A stretch of DNA of 64,000 nt, taken from contig NZ_JARUND010000002.1 in assembly GCF_036898825.1 (NCBI RefSeq), forward strand, positions 3,038,001 through 3,102,000. The letters are read 5' to 3'. The stretch's first letter is position 1; each line of letters starts with the position of its first letter. Positions 51,937 through 61,410 of the stretch are shown in pieces. A model generated the notes under the pieces. That model had not been told where the DNA came from, searched no databases, and saw only the letters and a list, made by a program, of their open reading frames with translations. The DNA comes from Streptomyces sp. B21-083. GTDB lineage: Bacteria > Actinomycetota > Actinomycetes > Streptomycetales > Streptomycetaceae. The translations under genes were made by a program, and so were the position numbers.

Positions 51937-52052
51937 GGGGGCCTCGTGTGGCGCCGGTCACAGATGAGGTCGCGGGCATCTCGCACCGCGGACGCCCGGG
52001 AAGTGGGCCTAGGCTGTTGTCAGGACCCGACAAACAGGGGAAACAAGGGATC

Positions 52053-53113
52053 ATGGCGATTGGGGAAAGGCCCGCGTCCGGACGGCCCCGGCCGTCGATG
52101 GCGGACGTCGCGCGGCACGCCGGTGTCGCGCCGCAGACGGTGTCGCGCGTGTCCAACGGCCACACCAACGTCGACCCCGCGACGAGGCAGCGGGTCGTGG
52201 AGTCGATGCGGGCACTCGGCTACCGGCCGAACGGAGCCGCACGCGCGCTCAGAAGCGGGCGGTTCAACACCATCGGTGTCATCACCTTCACGCTCAGGAC
52301 GTACGGGAACACGCGCACGCTCGACGCCATCACCAGCGAGGCCGCGCGCGCCAAGTACGCCGTCACCCTCATCCCCGTGCCGGACCCGACCATGGGCAGG
52401 GTCTCCGGTGCCTACGACCGGCTCAGCGAGGCGGCCGTGGACGGGGTGATCCTCGTCTTCGAGGCGCGTTTCCTGGACGACGCGGAGTTCAGCCTCCCCC
52501 GGGGGTCCCGATGGTGGTCGTCGACTCCGACACCGGCCCGGGTTACACCGTGGTGGACACCGATCAGGCACAGGGCGCCCGGCAGGCGACGGAACACCTG
52601 CTGGAACTCGGCCACCGGCAGGTGTGGCACATCGCGGGCCCCCCGGCCTCGTTCTCCGCTGCCCACCGGGTCGAGTCCTGGCGGCGCACCCTGGAGGATG
52701 CCGGGATCGTGCCGCCCCCGGTGCTGTACGGCGACTGGACCACCCGATCCGGATACCGGCACGGGCTTGCCCTGGGGCGAAGGCCGGAGGTCACGGCGAT
52801 CTTCGCCGCGAACGACCACATGGCGCTCGGTGTCATGCGTGCCCTGCACGAGCTCGGTCGCCGGATTCCCGATGACGTCAGCGTGGTGGGCTTCGACGAC
52901 ATGGAGGAGGCCCATGCCTTCTGGCCACCGCTGACCACCGTACGGCAGGACTTCGCCGCGGTCGGCCGGCTCAGCCTTCAGAAGCTGCTGGGCAAGATCG
53001 GACGCACCGGGCCCGATCTGATCGACAAGACCCTGGTCCCGACCCGGCTCGTGGTCCGCGCGAGCACGGAGGCGCCGCCGCCCTCGCCGGAAGGCGAAGC
53101 ACGGCGGCGCTGA
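52053..53113 (+). pseudogene. LacI-family regulator with a one-base frameshift
   Basis: The N-terminal frame (ATG 52053, AAGGGA upstream) encodes the HTH SMADVARHAGVAPQTVSRVS and half of the effector domain up to DDAEFSLPRG. The rest (PMVVVDSDTGPGYTVVDTDQ onward, TAIFAANDHMALGVMRALHE, to the stop at 53113) is in another frame. Adding one base to the C5G5 tract at 52496-52505 gives LPPGVPMVVVDSD, the normal sequence. It is therefore either a homopolymer sequencing error or a real inactivation. It is convergent with the GH5-lectin gene and could have regulated it. Confidence 0.8.
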
Positions 53114-53156
53114 TCCGTACGGGCCCCGCGAGGTGCTCGCAGGGCCCGTACGGATC
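53112..53156. terminator. Long bidirectional terminator hairpin
   Basis: Perfect 15-bp arms GATCCGTACGGGCCC and GGGCCCGTACGGATC enclose a further GCGAG/CTCGC stem with a GTG loop. It sits at the end of the LacI gene and 49 bp from the convergent GH5 stop. Confidence 0.9.
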
Positions 53157-53204
53157 GGATCGGATCGGTTAAGGATCAGCGTTCGAGGCGAACAGTTGCC
53201 GGTT

Positions 53205-54686
53205 TCAGCTTCTGGTCCACTGCTGGTTGGTGCTTCCGTTGCAGTACCAGACATCGACCGACGTGCCGTTGCCGGTGCCCGCTCCGGCCGCGTCCAGGCA
53301 GAGCGCCGGGTTCGCGACGCTGGTCACCGTGAGGTCCGCGTTCACGTTCCACTGCTGTGCCGTCGCGCCGGTGCAGTCGGAGATGGTCACGGGGTCGCCC
53401 GCCGTGGCTCCGGTGCCTCCCACCGTCATGCACTTGTTGCCGTAGACGGTGATCTGCTTGTCCGCGTTCCAGTTCCAGGTCTGGTTGCCGCCGGCGTTGC
53501 AGTCCCAGAGGTCGAGCTGGGTGCCGTTGGTCGTGCTGAAGCCGGGCACGTCGACGCAGCGGGTGGAGGCCACCCCGCGCAGGACCTCGCCGGGAGGCGC
53601 GGGCGGCAGGTTGTTGACGGGCGGGGTCTTGCCGAAGCCGTAGCCCCAGCGCAGCAGCGCGACTCCGGTGGCGCTGTTGTCCACCAGGTTGCCCTTGGCG
53701 TCCAGCGACTCGATCGAGTAGGCGTCGCCGTTCCGCAGGCCAGGCCAGTACACCAGTCCCATCCCCTTGCTGCGGGCGGTGTTCGCCACGGCCGCGAGGT
53801 AGGAGGTGTAGATGTTGCCGTTCCACGCGCCGTAGTTCAAGCCGATGGTCATCGGGGAGCCGGCCTCGTCGATGATCGTCCGGCCGGTGTACTTGCCGAG
53901 GCGGGCGTTGAGGTCGGCGGTCCACTCCGACTGCTTGGTGTAGCTGGCCCAGAAGCCGTAGAAGTGCAGCGACAGCAGCGTTCCGCGCAGGGCGCGTGCC
54001 GCGCCGACACCGGTGACGTTGTCGTTGTAGCCGGTGCCGCTGATCACGACACGGCCACGCGGGACGTCCTTGTGCTGGGCCAGCCAGCCGCTGGTGACGG
54101 ACACCCACTGGTCCAGGGTGTAGCCGTGCGGCTCGTTCATGGGCTCGAAGTAGACGCGCGGGTTGTGCTTGTACTCCCGCACGACGGTGTTCCACATCTT
54201 CTTCCAGGCGGCCGTGTCGTCGACCAGCCCGTCCTTGCTGGTGTCGGCCTCCCAGTAGCTGACGATGACCTTGTCACCGTAGGCCGTGGCCGCGTCGATC
54301 GTCGCCCGGTACGACTTCCACCAGGTGGTGCCCACGCTCGCCGGGTTGATCGGCAGCCGCAGGGTGTTGGCGCCCAGGTTCTTCTTGAAGCCGCGCACCA
54401 TGTGATCCGTGGTGCGGTACACCGTGCGGTAGTTGTCGGTGACCGACAGTCCGCTGGGCACGACGGCGTCACTGGCGTAGTTGTCCCGCGGGTCCGCCCA
54501 GTTCACGCCGCGGAAGTCGCTGGTACCACCCTTGGAGGCGGGCTTCGACGCGGGCTTCGCCGGCGCGTGCGAGGGGGCCGACTGAGCGAGGGCGGGAGCG
54601 GGAGCGGTCAGGAACATGAGGGTCGCGCCGAAGCCGGCCATGAGCACACTGGCCAGTCTTTTCGACCTCGTCGGGGTCTTGGTCAT
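53205..54686 (-). CDS. Secreted GH5 glycoside hydrolase with ricin-type lectin domain
   Basis: A 493-residue secreted enzyme. The signal peptide ends near PALAQS, followed by a Pro/Lys/Ala linker. The GH5 core carries acid/base Glu185 (FEPMNEPHG) and nucleophile Glu274 (IIDEAGSP). From about residue 360 a ricin-type beta-trefoil follows, with three repeats (STRCVDVPGFSTTNG, GNKCMTVGGTG, ALCLDAAGAGTGNG; QTWNW, QQWNV, QQWTR). It is paralogous to the GH5 at 19563-20639 but gains a carbohydrate-binding lectin. A 28-bp palindrome lies 107 bp upstream. Confidence 0.93.
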   Translation of the reverse strand: MTKTPTRSKRLASVLMAGFGATLMFLTAPAPALAQSAPSHAPAKPASKPASKGGTSDFRGVNWADPRDNYASDAVVPSGLSVTDNYRTVYRTTDHMVRGFKKNLGANTLRLPINPASVGTTWWKSYRATIDAATAYGDKVIVSYWEADTSKDGLVDDTAAWKKMWNTVVREYKHNPRVYFEPMNEPHGYTLDQWVSVTSGWLAQHKDVPRGRVVISGTGYNDNVTGVGAARALRGTLLSLHFYGFWASYTKQSEWTADLNARLGKYTGRTIIDEAGSPMTIGLNYGAWNGNIYTSYLAAVANTARSKGMGLVYWPGLRNGDAYSIESLDAKGNLVDNSATGVALLRWGYGFGKTPPVNNLPPAPPGEVLRGVASTRCVDVPGFSTTNGTQLDLWDCNAGGNQTWNWNADKQITVYGNKCMTVGGTGATAGDPVTISDCTGATAQQWNVNADLTVTSVANPALCLDAAGAGTGNGTSVDVWYCNGSTNQQWTRS

Positions 54687-54792
54687 GTCGTCTCCAGTGA
54701 CGGAAATCGCGGAGGTCGGAGTGCGGGTTCGTCACCTGAGCCGACTCAGTGATGAACCACGGTCCAAAAACAGCTACTCGGACCCGTGTAAA

Positions 54793-54820
54793 CCGGCCAT
54801 GGTTACGTAACCATGGCCGG
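54793..54820. promoter_or_regulatory. Perfect 28-bp palindrome upstream of the GH5-lectin gene
   Basis: Arms CCGGCCATGGTTAC and GTAACCATGGCCGG are exact reverse complements. It shares the TTACGTAA core and a CAT/ATG flank with the palindrome before the other GH5 gene (19502-19523). It is a likely operator for a LacI-type regulator. The site is in the 224-bp gap between the divergent-end GH5 start and the SARP gene stop. Confidence 0.65.
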
Positions 54821-54910
54821 ACAGTGACACGCCGCCCGCCCCGATGACAAGACTCGTGACGTTTCCGAAACGCGACAGACTCTTTCACCGGCCTGTGCTG
54901 TGCGCGAACT

Positions 54911-57900
54911 TCAGGCCCCCGTGGAGGGAGGCCGGGCCAGGGCGGCGATTCGCCGGTGTTCCTGATCAGCCAGTTCGCACAGGGCGAGAGCCCCGCAGGT
55001 GACGGCCAGGGCGTTCGCCCGTTCCACCTGGGCGACAGCTTCGGCCTGGCGACCGGAGGCAGCCAGCGCCGTACCGGCGGTCAGCCGGGCCATGGCCTCG
55101 TTGAGTGGCATCCGGGCCGTACGGAACTCGGCAGCGGCCCGGCTCGCGGTGGGACCCGCTGCCGGGTCCTGCCGGGCGAGTTGTACCTCGGCGCGGGCCA
55201 GCAGCGCGAACCCGCGCCGCCCGGCCGGCCCGGCAGGAGCCGCGGCGGCGGCCGCGCGGTCGGCCCAGCTGTCGGCGGCTGCCACGTCACCCAGGGCCAG
55301 GTTCGCGACCGTCAGCAGCTGGAACCACATCGGGCGGACCGGGGCTTCGAACCCGAGCAGGAGCGGGCCGCCGCCCGCCTCGAGCACCTTGCTCACGCAG
55401 CCCTCCGGATCGCCGTTGAGCAGCAGCGTCTGGCCGAGCATCCCGACGATCGCCGACCGGCGCGCGCCCGGTGCGGGGCCGACCAGGGCGAGTGACTCCT
55501 CACAGATCTTCAGCGCTCCGGCGAAGTCCCCCCGCCACAACAGGACCGCCGCGCTCACCACCTCGGCCAAGGAGCGCGGTTCGCCGCTGCCGACGAGTGA
55601 TGCCGCCTCCAAGGCGTCGTCGGCATACGTCGCCGCCTCGTCCAGGCGCCCGAGCCACATGAGGGCGTACGCGGAGGCGGCGAACAGATCGGCGAGCACG
55701 AGACTCTGACCGGTGCGACGGGACAGCTCCAGGCCCCGGCCGAGATGGCGCAGCGCGAGGTCGTAACGCTCGTGGAGCAACTCCGTCCAGCCCGTCATGA
55801 CGATGATGTCCAACCGCCCGGCCAGTCGCTCGTCGTCGGTGTCGGTGTCGCTGTCGCTGTCGTCGAACGCTTCCACCACCAGGTCCAGGTAGTCGGTCGA
55901 CCGGGCGTCGCCGGCGGAGGTGTGCGCCAGAGCCAGGAGAGCGCGGACCGACGTGGTCCGCAGCGGGTCGCCGATACGTTCCGCCGAGCGCAACGCGCGT
56001 TCGCCCCAGTGGACGGCCGTGGAGAAGTCGTTGGTACGAAGCGCCACCACCGCGACGCCGAACTCCAAGTCGGCGCTCTCGGGACCTAATCGGCCGTCAT
56101 GGTCCGCCAACTCCCGGAGGAGCAGGGCCGTGGCCTCCTCGTATCGGCCGAGTGCCCACTCCATGGTGGCTCGGAGGGCGGTCAACCGGGCCCGCTGGTC
56201 CCGTGCATGCGTGGGCAGGAGGGAGGCGGCCGTCCGCAGGATGTCGCGGCTCTCCACCAGTCGTCCGGCCATGCCCAGCGCATCGGCCTGCTGGAGCCAC
56301 AGTTCGGGTCGCCGGCGGCTCCGCTCGCCGAGCAGCCGTAAGGCTTCCCGCGTCCAGTGCGCGGCGGTGGCCGGTGCGATCGTCATCACCTGACGAGCGG
56401 CCCGTACGAGTACGTCGACGGCGTGTTCGTCCCCCACGCGTGCCGACCGCTGAACGTGCGAGGCCTGGGCGGTCAGTGGCGCGCCGTGCAGGGCCAGGCC
56501 CTCCGCGGCCCGGGTGTGCGCCTCGATCCGCCAACCGGCGCCCGCCCCCTGGTACACCGCCGCCCTCACCAGCGGATGCCGGAACCGGAACTGGCGCGTG
56601 GAGCCGATCTGGCGGACGAGGTCCCGCTCCGCGATCTCGTCCAGGGCGGCAAGGGTCTGTGCCTCACCGGTCTGGGCCACGACTGCCAGCATGTCGGCTT
56701 CGAAGGAGTCGCCGAGCACCGCTGCCGCCTGGGTGCAGACCCTCGCGGTGACCGACAGACATCCCAGCTCCTCCAGCAGTGCGGCACGCACCGGTTGCGG
56801 CAGATCGCCGGTCAGGGGCACCAGGTCGGCCGGGACCGCCGGCAGGCCTTCGCCGGCGGCGCTCCGGGTCAGTGCCTCCAGGTAGAACGGGTTGCCGCCG
56901 CTGGCCTCGTACAGTCGCTTGAAACGCCAGTGATCCGTTCTGGCCCCGCACAGTTCCGCTCCCTCGGCCGGGGACAGCGGGCCCAGCTCGACTCTCGTCA
57001 GTCGCCCCTCCGCTCCGGCCCGTGCCAGCGCCGCGGCCAGTCGCGGCGGAGCCTGCCGGGGCCGGTAGGCGAGGGCGAGCAACAGCGGTGTCCTCGGCGG
57101 GTGCCGCACCAGATGGTCGATCAGCTCGGCCGTACCTTCGTCCGTCCACTGCAGGTCGTCCAGACTGACCACGAGACCGCCGTCCGCGCTCACCGCCTCG
57201 AGCAACGTCCGCACCGCCCGGTGGAACCAGTACCGTTCGACCGTCACCGGCTCCGGACCGACCGGGAAACGCTCACTGAGCGCGGGGAAGACCGTGCTCA
57301 GCAGGGCCAACGCGCCGGCCGGTGCTCCTTCCTTCCAGAGCCGACGGAAGTCCACGTGGCCGAGGTGGTCGTCCAGCGCGTCCACGAGCGCACCGTACGG
57401 AGCCCGGTCGAACTCCACGCTGCGTCCGGCCAGGGACACGAAACCGCGCTGCCTCGCGCGCTCGCCCAGTTCACCGAGCAGCCGAGTCTTCCCGATGCCC
57501 GGTTCCCCGACCACCTCGATCACTCCGGGCGCCCCGGCCAGGGCGTCCTCGACGGCACCGTCGAGAAGCGCCAACTCCGCTGCCCGGCCGATCAGATGAC
57601 GCCCTGTCCGGGGCCGCCGCGAGGTCGACGGACCGGGCGGTGCGCCGCCGTCGCGCCCGGTGGACGCCGACGGGGACGTGGGCGCGGGGCGCGGCTCAAG
57701 GGCGCGTGCGGATCCCGTGGCGCGCCTGGTCCCGGGACCGACGGCCGGGACGTTCAGCGCGGGATCGACGGCGAGGATCTGCTGGTGCAGTCGCTGCAGC
57801 GGGAGGCTGGGATCACAGCCGAGTTCGTCGGCCAGCAGGAGCCGGGTGCGCTCGTAGTGGCCGAGGGCATCGGCCGGGCGACCAGCGCGGTACAGGGCGA

Positions 57901-58501
57901 GGATGAACTGGCCGGCGAGTCTTTCGTCCAACGGGTGTGTCCTCACCCGGACGGACAACTCGGCCGGCAGTCCGGTGTGGTGACCGCAGCGGAGCCGGAC
58001 GTCGGTGTGGTCCCGTTCGGCCGCCGTCCGTTCTTTGTCCAGGTGGTCGCGGAGGCTGTTGAACCACGGGGTGTCCAGACCCGCGAAGGCGTCTCCCCGC
58101 CACAGGCCGATCGCCTCCCCGAACAGGACCGAGGCCTGCTCGTCCTCCTCGTTCCGTACGGCCGCGCGGGCTCGACCGGCGAGGTCATGGAACCGGTGCA
58201 GATCCACCGCGGTCGCCTCGACGTCGAGGACGTAGCCACCGGAGCGCCGGACGATCTCCGCCTCCTCGGCGACGGCAAGAGCCTGCCGCAGACGGGAGAC
58301 ATAGCCGTAGAGCGTGTTCCGGGCCCGCTGCGGAGGGCGGTCGGCCCAGACGCGCTCGAGAAGCTGGTCCACCGAGACCACCCGGTTGGCGTCGACGAGC
58401 AGCACCGCGAGCACACATCGCTGCCGGGCGTGACCCAGATCGACGATCCGGCCGTCCACCCTCGCCTCGACGCTGCCGAGCACATCGAACTCAACCGCCA
58501 C
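54911..58501 (-). CDS. Very large SARP/AfsR-type transcriptional regulator with ATPase and TPR domains
   Basis: An 1196-residue regulator. Residues 1-95 are the OmpR-like winged helix of SARPs (VLGSVEARVDGRIVDLGHAR, NTLYGYVSRLRQAL). About 100-250 is the bacterial transcriptional activation domain (ALYRAGRPADALGHYERTRL). Then comes a STAND-type ATPase with P-loop VVGEPGIGKTRLLGELGE and Walker B VVSLDDLQWTDEGTAELIDH. The last 500 residues are helical TPR-like repeats. Such proteins activate antibiotic or local gene clusters in response to nucleotide or ligand state. The start is GTG. Its target is not evident; the secreted-protein gene at 58654 diverges from it. Confidence 0.9.
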   Translation of the reverse strand: MAVEFDVLGSVEARVDGRIVDLGHARQRCVLAVLLVDANRVVSVDQLLERVWADRPPQRARNTLYGYVSRLRQALAVAEEAEIVRRSGGYVLDVEATAVDLHRFHDLAGRARAAVRNEEDEQASVLFGEAIGLWRGDAFAGLDTPWFNSLRDHLDKERTAAERDHTDVRLRCGHHTGLPAELSVRVRTHPLDERLAGQFILALYRAGRPADALGHYERTRLLLADELGCDPSLPLQRLHQQILAVDPALNVPAVGPGTRRATGSARALEPRPAPTSPSASTGRDGGAPPGPSTSRRPRTGRHLIGRAAELALLDGAVEDALAGAPGVIEVVGEPGIGKTRLLGELGERARQRGFVSLAGRSVEFDRAPYGALVDALDDHLGHVDFRRLWKEGAPAGALALLSTVFPALSERFPVGPEPVTVERYWFHRAVRTLLEAVSADGGLVVSLDDLQWTDEGTAELIDHLVRHPPRTPLLLALAYRPRQAPPRLAAALARAGAEGRLTRVELGPLSPAEGAELCGARTDHWRFKRLYEASGGNPFYLEALTRSAAGEGLPAVPADLVPLTGDLPQPVRAALLEELGCLSVTARVCTQAAAVLGDSFEADMLAVVAQTGEAQTLAALDEIAERDLVRQIGSTRQFRFRHPLVRAAVYQGAGAGWRIEAHTRAAEGLALHGAPLTAQASHVQRSARVGDEHAVDVLVRAARQVMTIAPATAAHWTREALRLLGERSRRRPELWLQQADALGMAGRLVESRDILRTAASLLPTHARDQRARLTALRATMEWALGRYEEATALLLRELADHDGRLGPESADLEFGVAVVALRTNDFSTAVHWGERALRSAERIGDPLRTTSVRALLALAHTSAGDARSTDYLDLVVEAFDDSDSDTDTDDERLAGRLDIIVMTGWTELLHERYDLALRHLGRGLELSRRTGQSLVLADLFAASAYALMWLGRLDEAATYADDALEAASLVGSGEPRSLAEVVSAAVLLWRGDFAGALKICEESLALVGPAPGARRSAIVGMLGQTLLLNGDPEGCVSKVLEAGGGPLLLGFEAPVRPMWFQLLTVANLALGDVAAADSWADRAAAAAAPAGPAGRRGFALLARAEVQLARQDPAAGPTASRAAAEFRTARMPLNEAMARLTAGTALAASGRQAEAVAQVERANALAVTCGALALCELADQEHRRIAALARPPSTGA

Positions 58502-58653
58502 GGCGCCCCCTTGAGTCTCAGGTGCTCACCATGGCACGGCGCCTTCGACCAGCCAATTCAACGTTCGTACAAGGTTCGCCGACGGTCGGCCGAGCACCTT
58601 GGTCCAGGACAGGAAACAGCGCGACGAAGACCCCGACATCCAGGAGGACAGCC

Positions 58654-59094
58654 ATGGTCAGTGGCATCACGCTCAAGAGCGTCAAGAAGAAGATCGCGAT
58701 CGCGGCCGCCGCCGCAGGGCTGGTCATGGCCTTCTCCGGCCAGGCTCAGGCCGCGAGCTACTACCAGAGCACGTCGGACGGCTGCGCCTCCGTCAACGGC
58801 TCGTACAACTACTGGCAGGTCGGGACAGCCGGCGGCTACGCGCTCTACGACACCAACTGGGACTTCACGATCTGGGACAACTGCGCCGACGGCAAGGGCG
58901 CGGGGCTCTACACCACGTACCAGAAGTGGGAGAACGGCGGCTGGAACTACCACGGCTACACCAAGCTCGGTTCGGACAGCAACGGCGCCAACAGCACCCC
59001 CGGTTACGCCAGCAGCAACGGGTACAGCCTCCGCGACGTGAAGCTGTACGTCTGCTTCGTCGGTGACGGCAATTCCTGCGTGTCGCTGTTCTAG
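58654..59094 (+). CDS. Small secreted protein of unknown function, divergent from SARP
   Basis: A 146-residue secreted protein. AGGAGG lies 6 nt before the ATG. The signal peptide has KKKIAIAAAAAGLVMAFSGQ and ends at AQAAS. The mature domain is aromatic-rich and contains repeated Tyr/Trp/Asn motifs (SYNYWQVG, NWDFTIWDNC, GGWNYHGYTK) and four cysteines. No family is recognised. The 152-bp divergent spacer with the SARP gene makes direct regulation possible. Confidence 0.75.
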   Translation: MVSGITLKSVKKKIAIAAAAAGLVMAFSGQAQAASYYQSTSDGCASVNGSYNYWQVGTAGGYALYDTNWDFTIWDNCADGKGAGLYTTYQKWENGGWNYHGYTKLGSDSNGANSTPGYASSNGYSLRDVKLYVCFVGDGNSCVSLF

Positions 59095-59345
59095 CGTCCC
59101 CAGGAATCGGAGGAGGGCCGGTGCGGTGGCGGCAGCGGCGGCCTCCGTGTGCCCGTTCTCGCACGGAGGACGGGCACACCGGCACGGAATTCGGGCTCGC
59201 ACGTCTCGCTGCTGAACTGTCGTATGTCCGTGGTGGACCGCCGTCGCGCAAACCAGCAGGTCGAGCGGATCTGCCGCGCGATGTCGGCCCCTCCGGGTGC
59301 GGTGAGCGCGAGCCGAGGGCGTCCAACTCCTCGGCGAGTTGCCGC

Positions 59346-60269
59346 GCACCCCGCGCAGCCACGGTTGCCCTGCTCGCCCAGACCGAGCTGCTGCGTGCCG
59401 AGCAGCGCCGGGTGGCCGTGTTGGACGAGCGCGCCCGGATCGCCCGCGAGATCCGGATGGATGCCGTACACGCCGCCGGGCCCCGGGCCCAGGCCTGTGC
59501 GTGCGTCATCCAGCACCAGAGCCCCTTCCAGGCCGCGGTGCCCTTCCTGGTCATCCAGGGTGTCACCCCGCTCATCTGGCCGCTGCTGGTCCGGCTGCTG
59601 CACCGGGTGGGCCCCGGCCCCATGCTCGTCACCGGGTTCGTCTCCCTGGCCGGCGCCCAACTGTGGCTGCGCGCGGTGCCGATCCACGAAAGCGGCCTGG
59701 TCCCCCTGCTCGGGCCGCTGGTGCTCAACGGTGTCGGCTTCGGTCTGGTCGTCGCCGCCCTCACCGCCGCTGCCGTCAACGTCGTACCGCCCAACCTGAC
59801 CGGCATGGCGCGCGCCACCACCAGCCTGGTCCGCGACCTCGGGCAGACCCTCGGCCCGGCCAAGGGCAAGGACACCTCCACCACCCTCGGCCCCTGGCTG
59901 GTCACCGCCGACGAGCTGGAACCTCACCGCAACCCGGAGGGCTTCCTCGACGTCGCCCTGACCGTCCAGGTCAACGGCGAGACCGTCGGCCGGGACCGAC
60001 TGGGCAACATGGCCTGGACGTTCGAGGAGATGGCGGCGTACGCCTCCCGCGGCACATGGATCCGCCCCGGCGACATCCTGGGCTCCGGCACCTGTGGAAA
60101 CGGCGGCTGTTTGGCCGAACTCTGGGGCCGCGCCGGCACCTTCGAACCCCCGCCGGTCGTCCCCGGCGACATCGTCACCATGACGGTCGAGGGCATCGGC
60201 ACCATCAGCAACACCGTCGTCGAGGGCGTCCCCCCGATTCCCCTGCCAGCCGCCCGCCGCAGGGGATGA
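59346..60269 (+). pseudogene. Chimeric ORF made of histidine-kinase, MFS and FAH-hydrolase fragments
   Basis: One continuous frame joins three unrelated pieces. About 59358-59460 is a histidine kinase dimerisation segment (RRVAVLDERARIAREI) cut just at the phospho-His site. About 59526-59861 is the second half of a DHA2 MFS transporter (PPNLTGMARATTSLVRDLGQ). From 59853 to the stop is the C-terminal half of a fumarylacetoacetate hydrolase-family protein (KGKDTSTTLGPWLVTADELE, GDILGSGTCGNGGCLAELWG). The MFS/FAH joint lies on the shared tripeptide GPA (59853-59861), natural in both families. No single function is expected. Confidence 0.75.
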
Positions 60270-60545
60270 CCCCCGAGACGCCGTGGCCGAGCAGCAAGCC
60301 GAAGACCGCCAGGATCAGGGTGATCGACGCCCCTTCGACGACAAGGACCACCCGGGCGGAGAGCCGGATGCCCCGGACCGCGAAGAACGCCGCCGCGATA
60401 CCCAGCACAACGATCACGCCGGCCACGACCGCCCCGGATGCCACGGGTGCCCCGACCCCGGGTCAGCAGCTTCAGCAAGTGCACCACGCGGCCCGTGAGG
60501 GCCGCCGAGACGAGCAGTCCGTAGCCGACCAGGAGCGCGCCGCTG
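60262..60545 (-). pseudogene. Fragment of an APC-type amino-acid permease
   Basis: Minus-strand sequence reads GSGALLVGYGLLVSAALTGR in one frame. After a shift it reads ASGAVVAGVIVVLGIAAAFF and LSARVVLVVEGASITLILAV, the consecutive helices of an amino-acid permease. Both ends abut other gene fragments (FAH on the left, IS110 on the right) and a frameshift separates the two pieces. It is clearly non-functional. Confidence 0.6.
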
Positions 60546-60555
60546 CCCGCCTCAG

Positions 60556-61278
60556 CGGCATCTTCCCCGGCCTGGAGCGTGAACTGGACCTCACCAATAC
60601 CGGCCCGCTGACCTTGCTCACGGGCTACCAGACCCCAGCTGCCCTCCGTCGGATCGGAACCAAGAGGCTGGCGACCTGGCTGCACAATCGCAAGGTCCGC
60701 AGCGCCGGCCAGCTCGCCGAGACAGCCGTCCAGGCTGCCGGGCGTCAGCTCACCAGTCTGCCCGGGGAGAAGCTGACCGCCCAGCTGGTGCACACGCTGG
60801 CGAAGGAGGTGATGGCTTTCAACCAGGAGGTCGCAGAGGTCGACAAGCTCATCGAGGCCCGGTTTCGCGACCACCACACCTTCGACATGATCACCAGCAT
60901 GCCCGGCCTGGGCCTCATCCTCGGCGCCGAGTTCCTGGCCGCCACCGGCGGCGACGTGACCGCCTTCGGCACCCCGACCGCCTCGCCGGCTTCGGCGGCG
61001 TCGCGCCCGTTCCCCGCGACTCCGGGAAGATCAGCGGAAACCTACGGCGCCCCCAGCGATACAACCGCAGGCTCCAACGGGTCTTCTACACCTCCGCGTT
61101 GTTCAGCATCCGCCACTGTCAGGAATCGCGCCGGTTCTACGACCGCAAACGCGCCGAGGGCAAGCGCCACACCGAGGCCGTCCTCGCCCTTGCCCGCCGC
61201 CGCGTCAACGTCCTCTGGGCTCTCCTGCGCGACGGACGACGCTACGAGCCCGTACCGCCCGCGGCGCTTGCAGCGTGA
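60556..61278 (+). pseudogene. IS110-family transposase remnant (C-terminal two thirds, frameshifted)
   Basis: The sequence reads FPGLERELDLTNTGPLTLLT, then ITSMPGLGLILGAEFLAATG. One G then appears missing near 60971 (GGCACC-CCGAC). The next frame reads DRLAGFGGVAPVPRDSGKIS, FYDRKRAEGKRHTEAVLALA and VNVLWALLRDG to the TGA at 61276-61278. This is the C-terminal part of an IS110 transposase including the catalytic Ser region. The N-terminal DEDD domain is absent and replaced by permease sequence. Confidence 0.8.
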
Positions 61279-61410
61279 TGCCCCTGTGGTGCTGTCGATC
61301 TGCCGCAGCAGCTGGAACACGGTCGACTGGCTGGCAAGTTTGAGGGAGGATCCGCTGGTCGGCGTCTGACGGCGAGGATTGTTCTTGTCGTCCACACCCG
61401 CGTCGGATCC

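Noticed and set aside
61283..61395. Short minus-strand frame beginning VDDKNNPRRQTP after the IS110 remnant
   Set aside because: About 37 plausible residues run into antisense IS110 sequence. It might be a truncated N-terminus, but nothing recognisable supports it.
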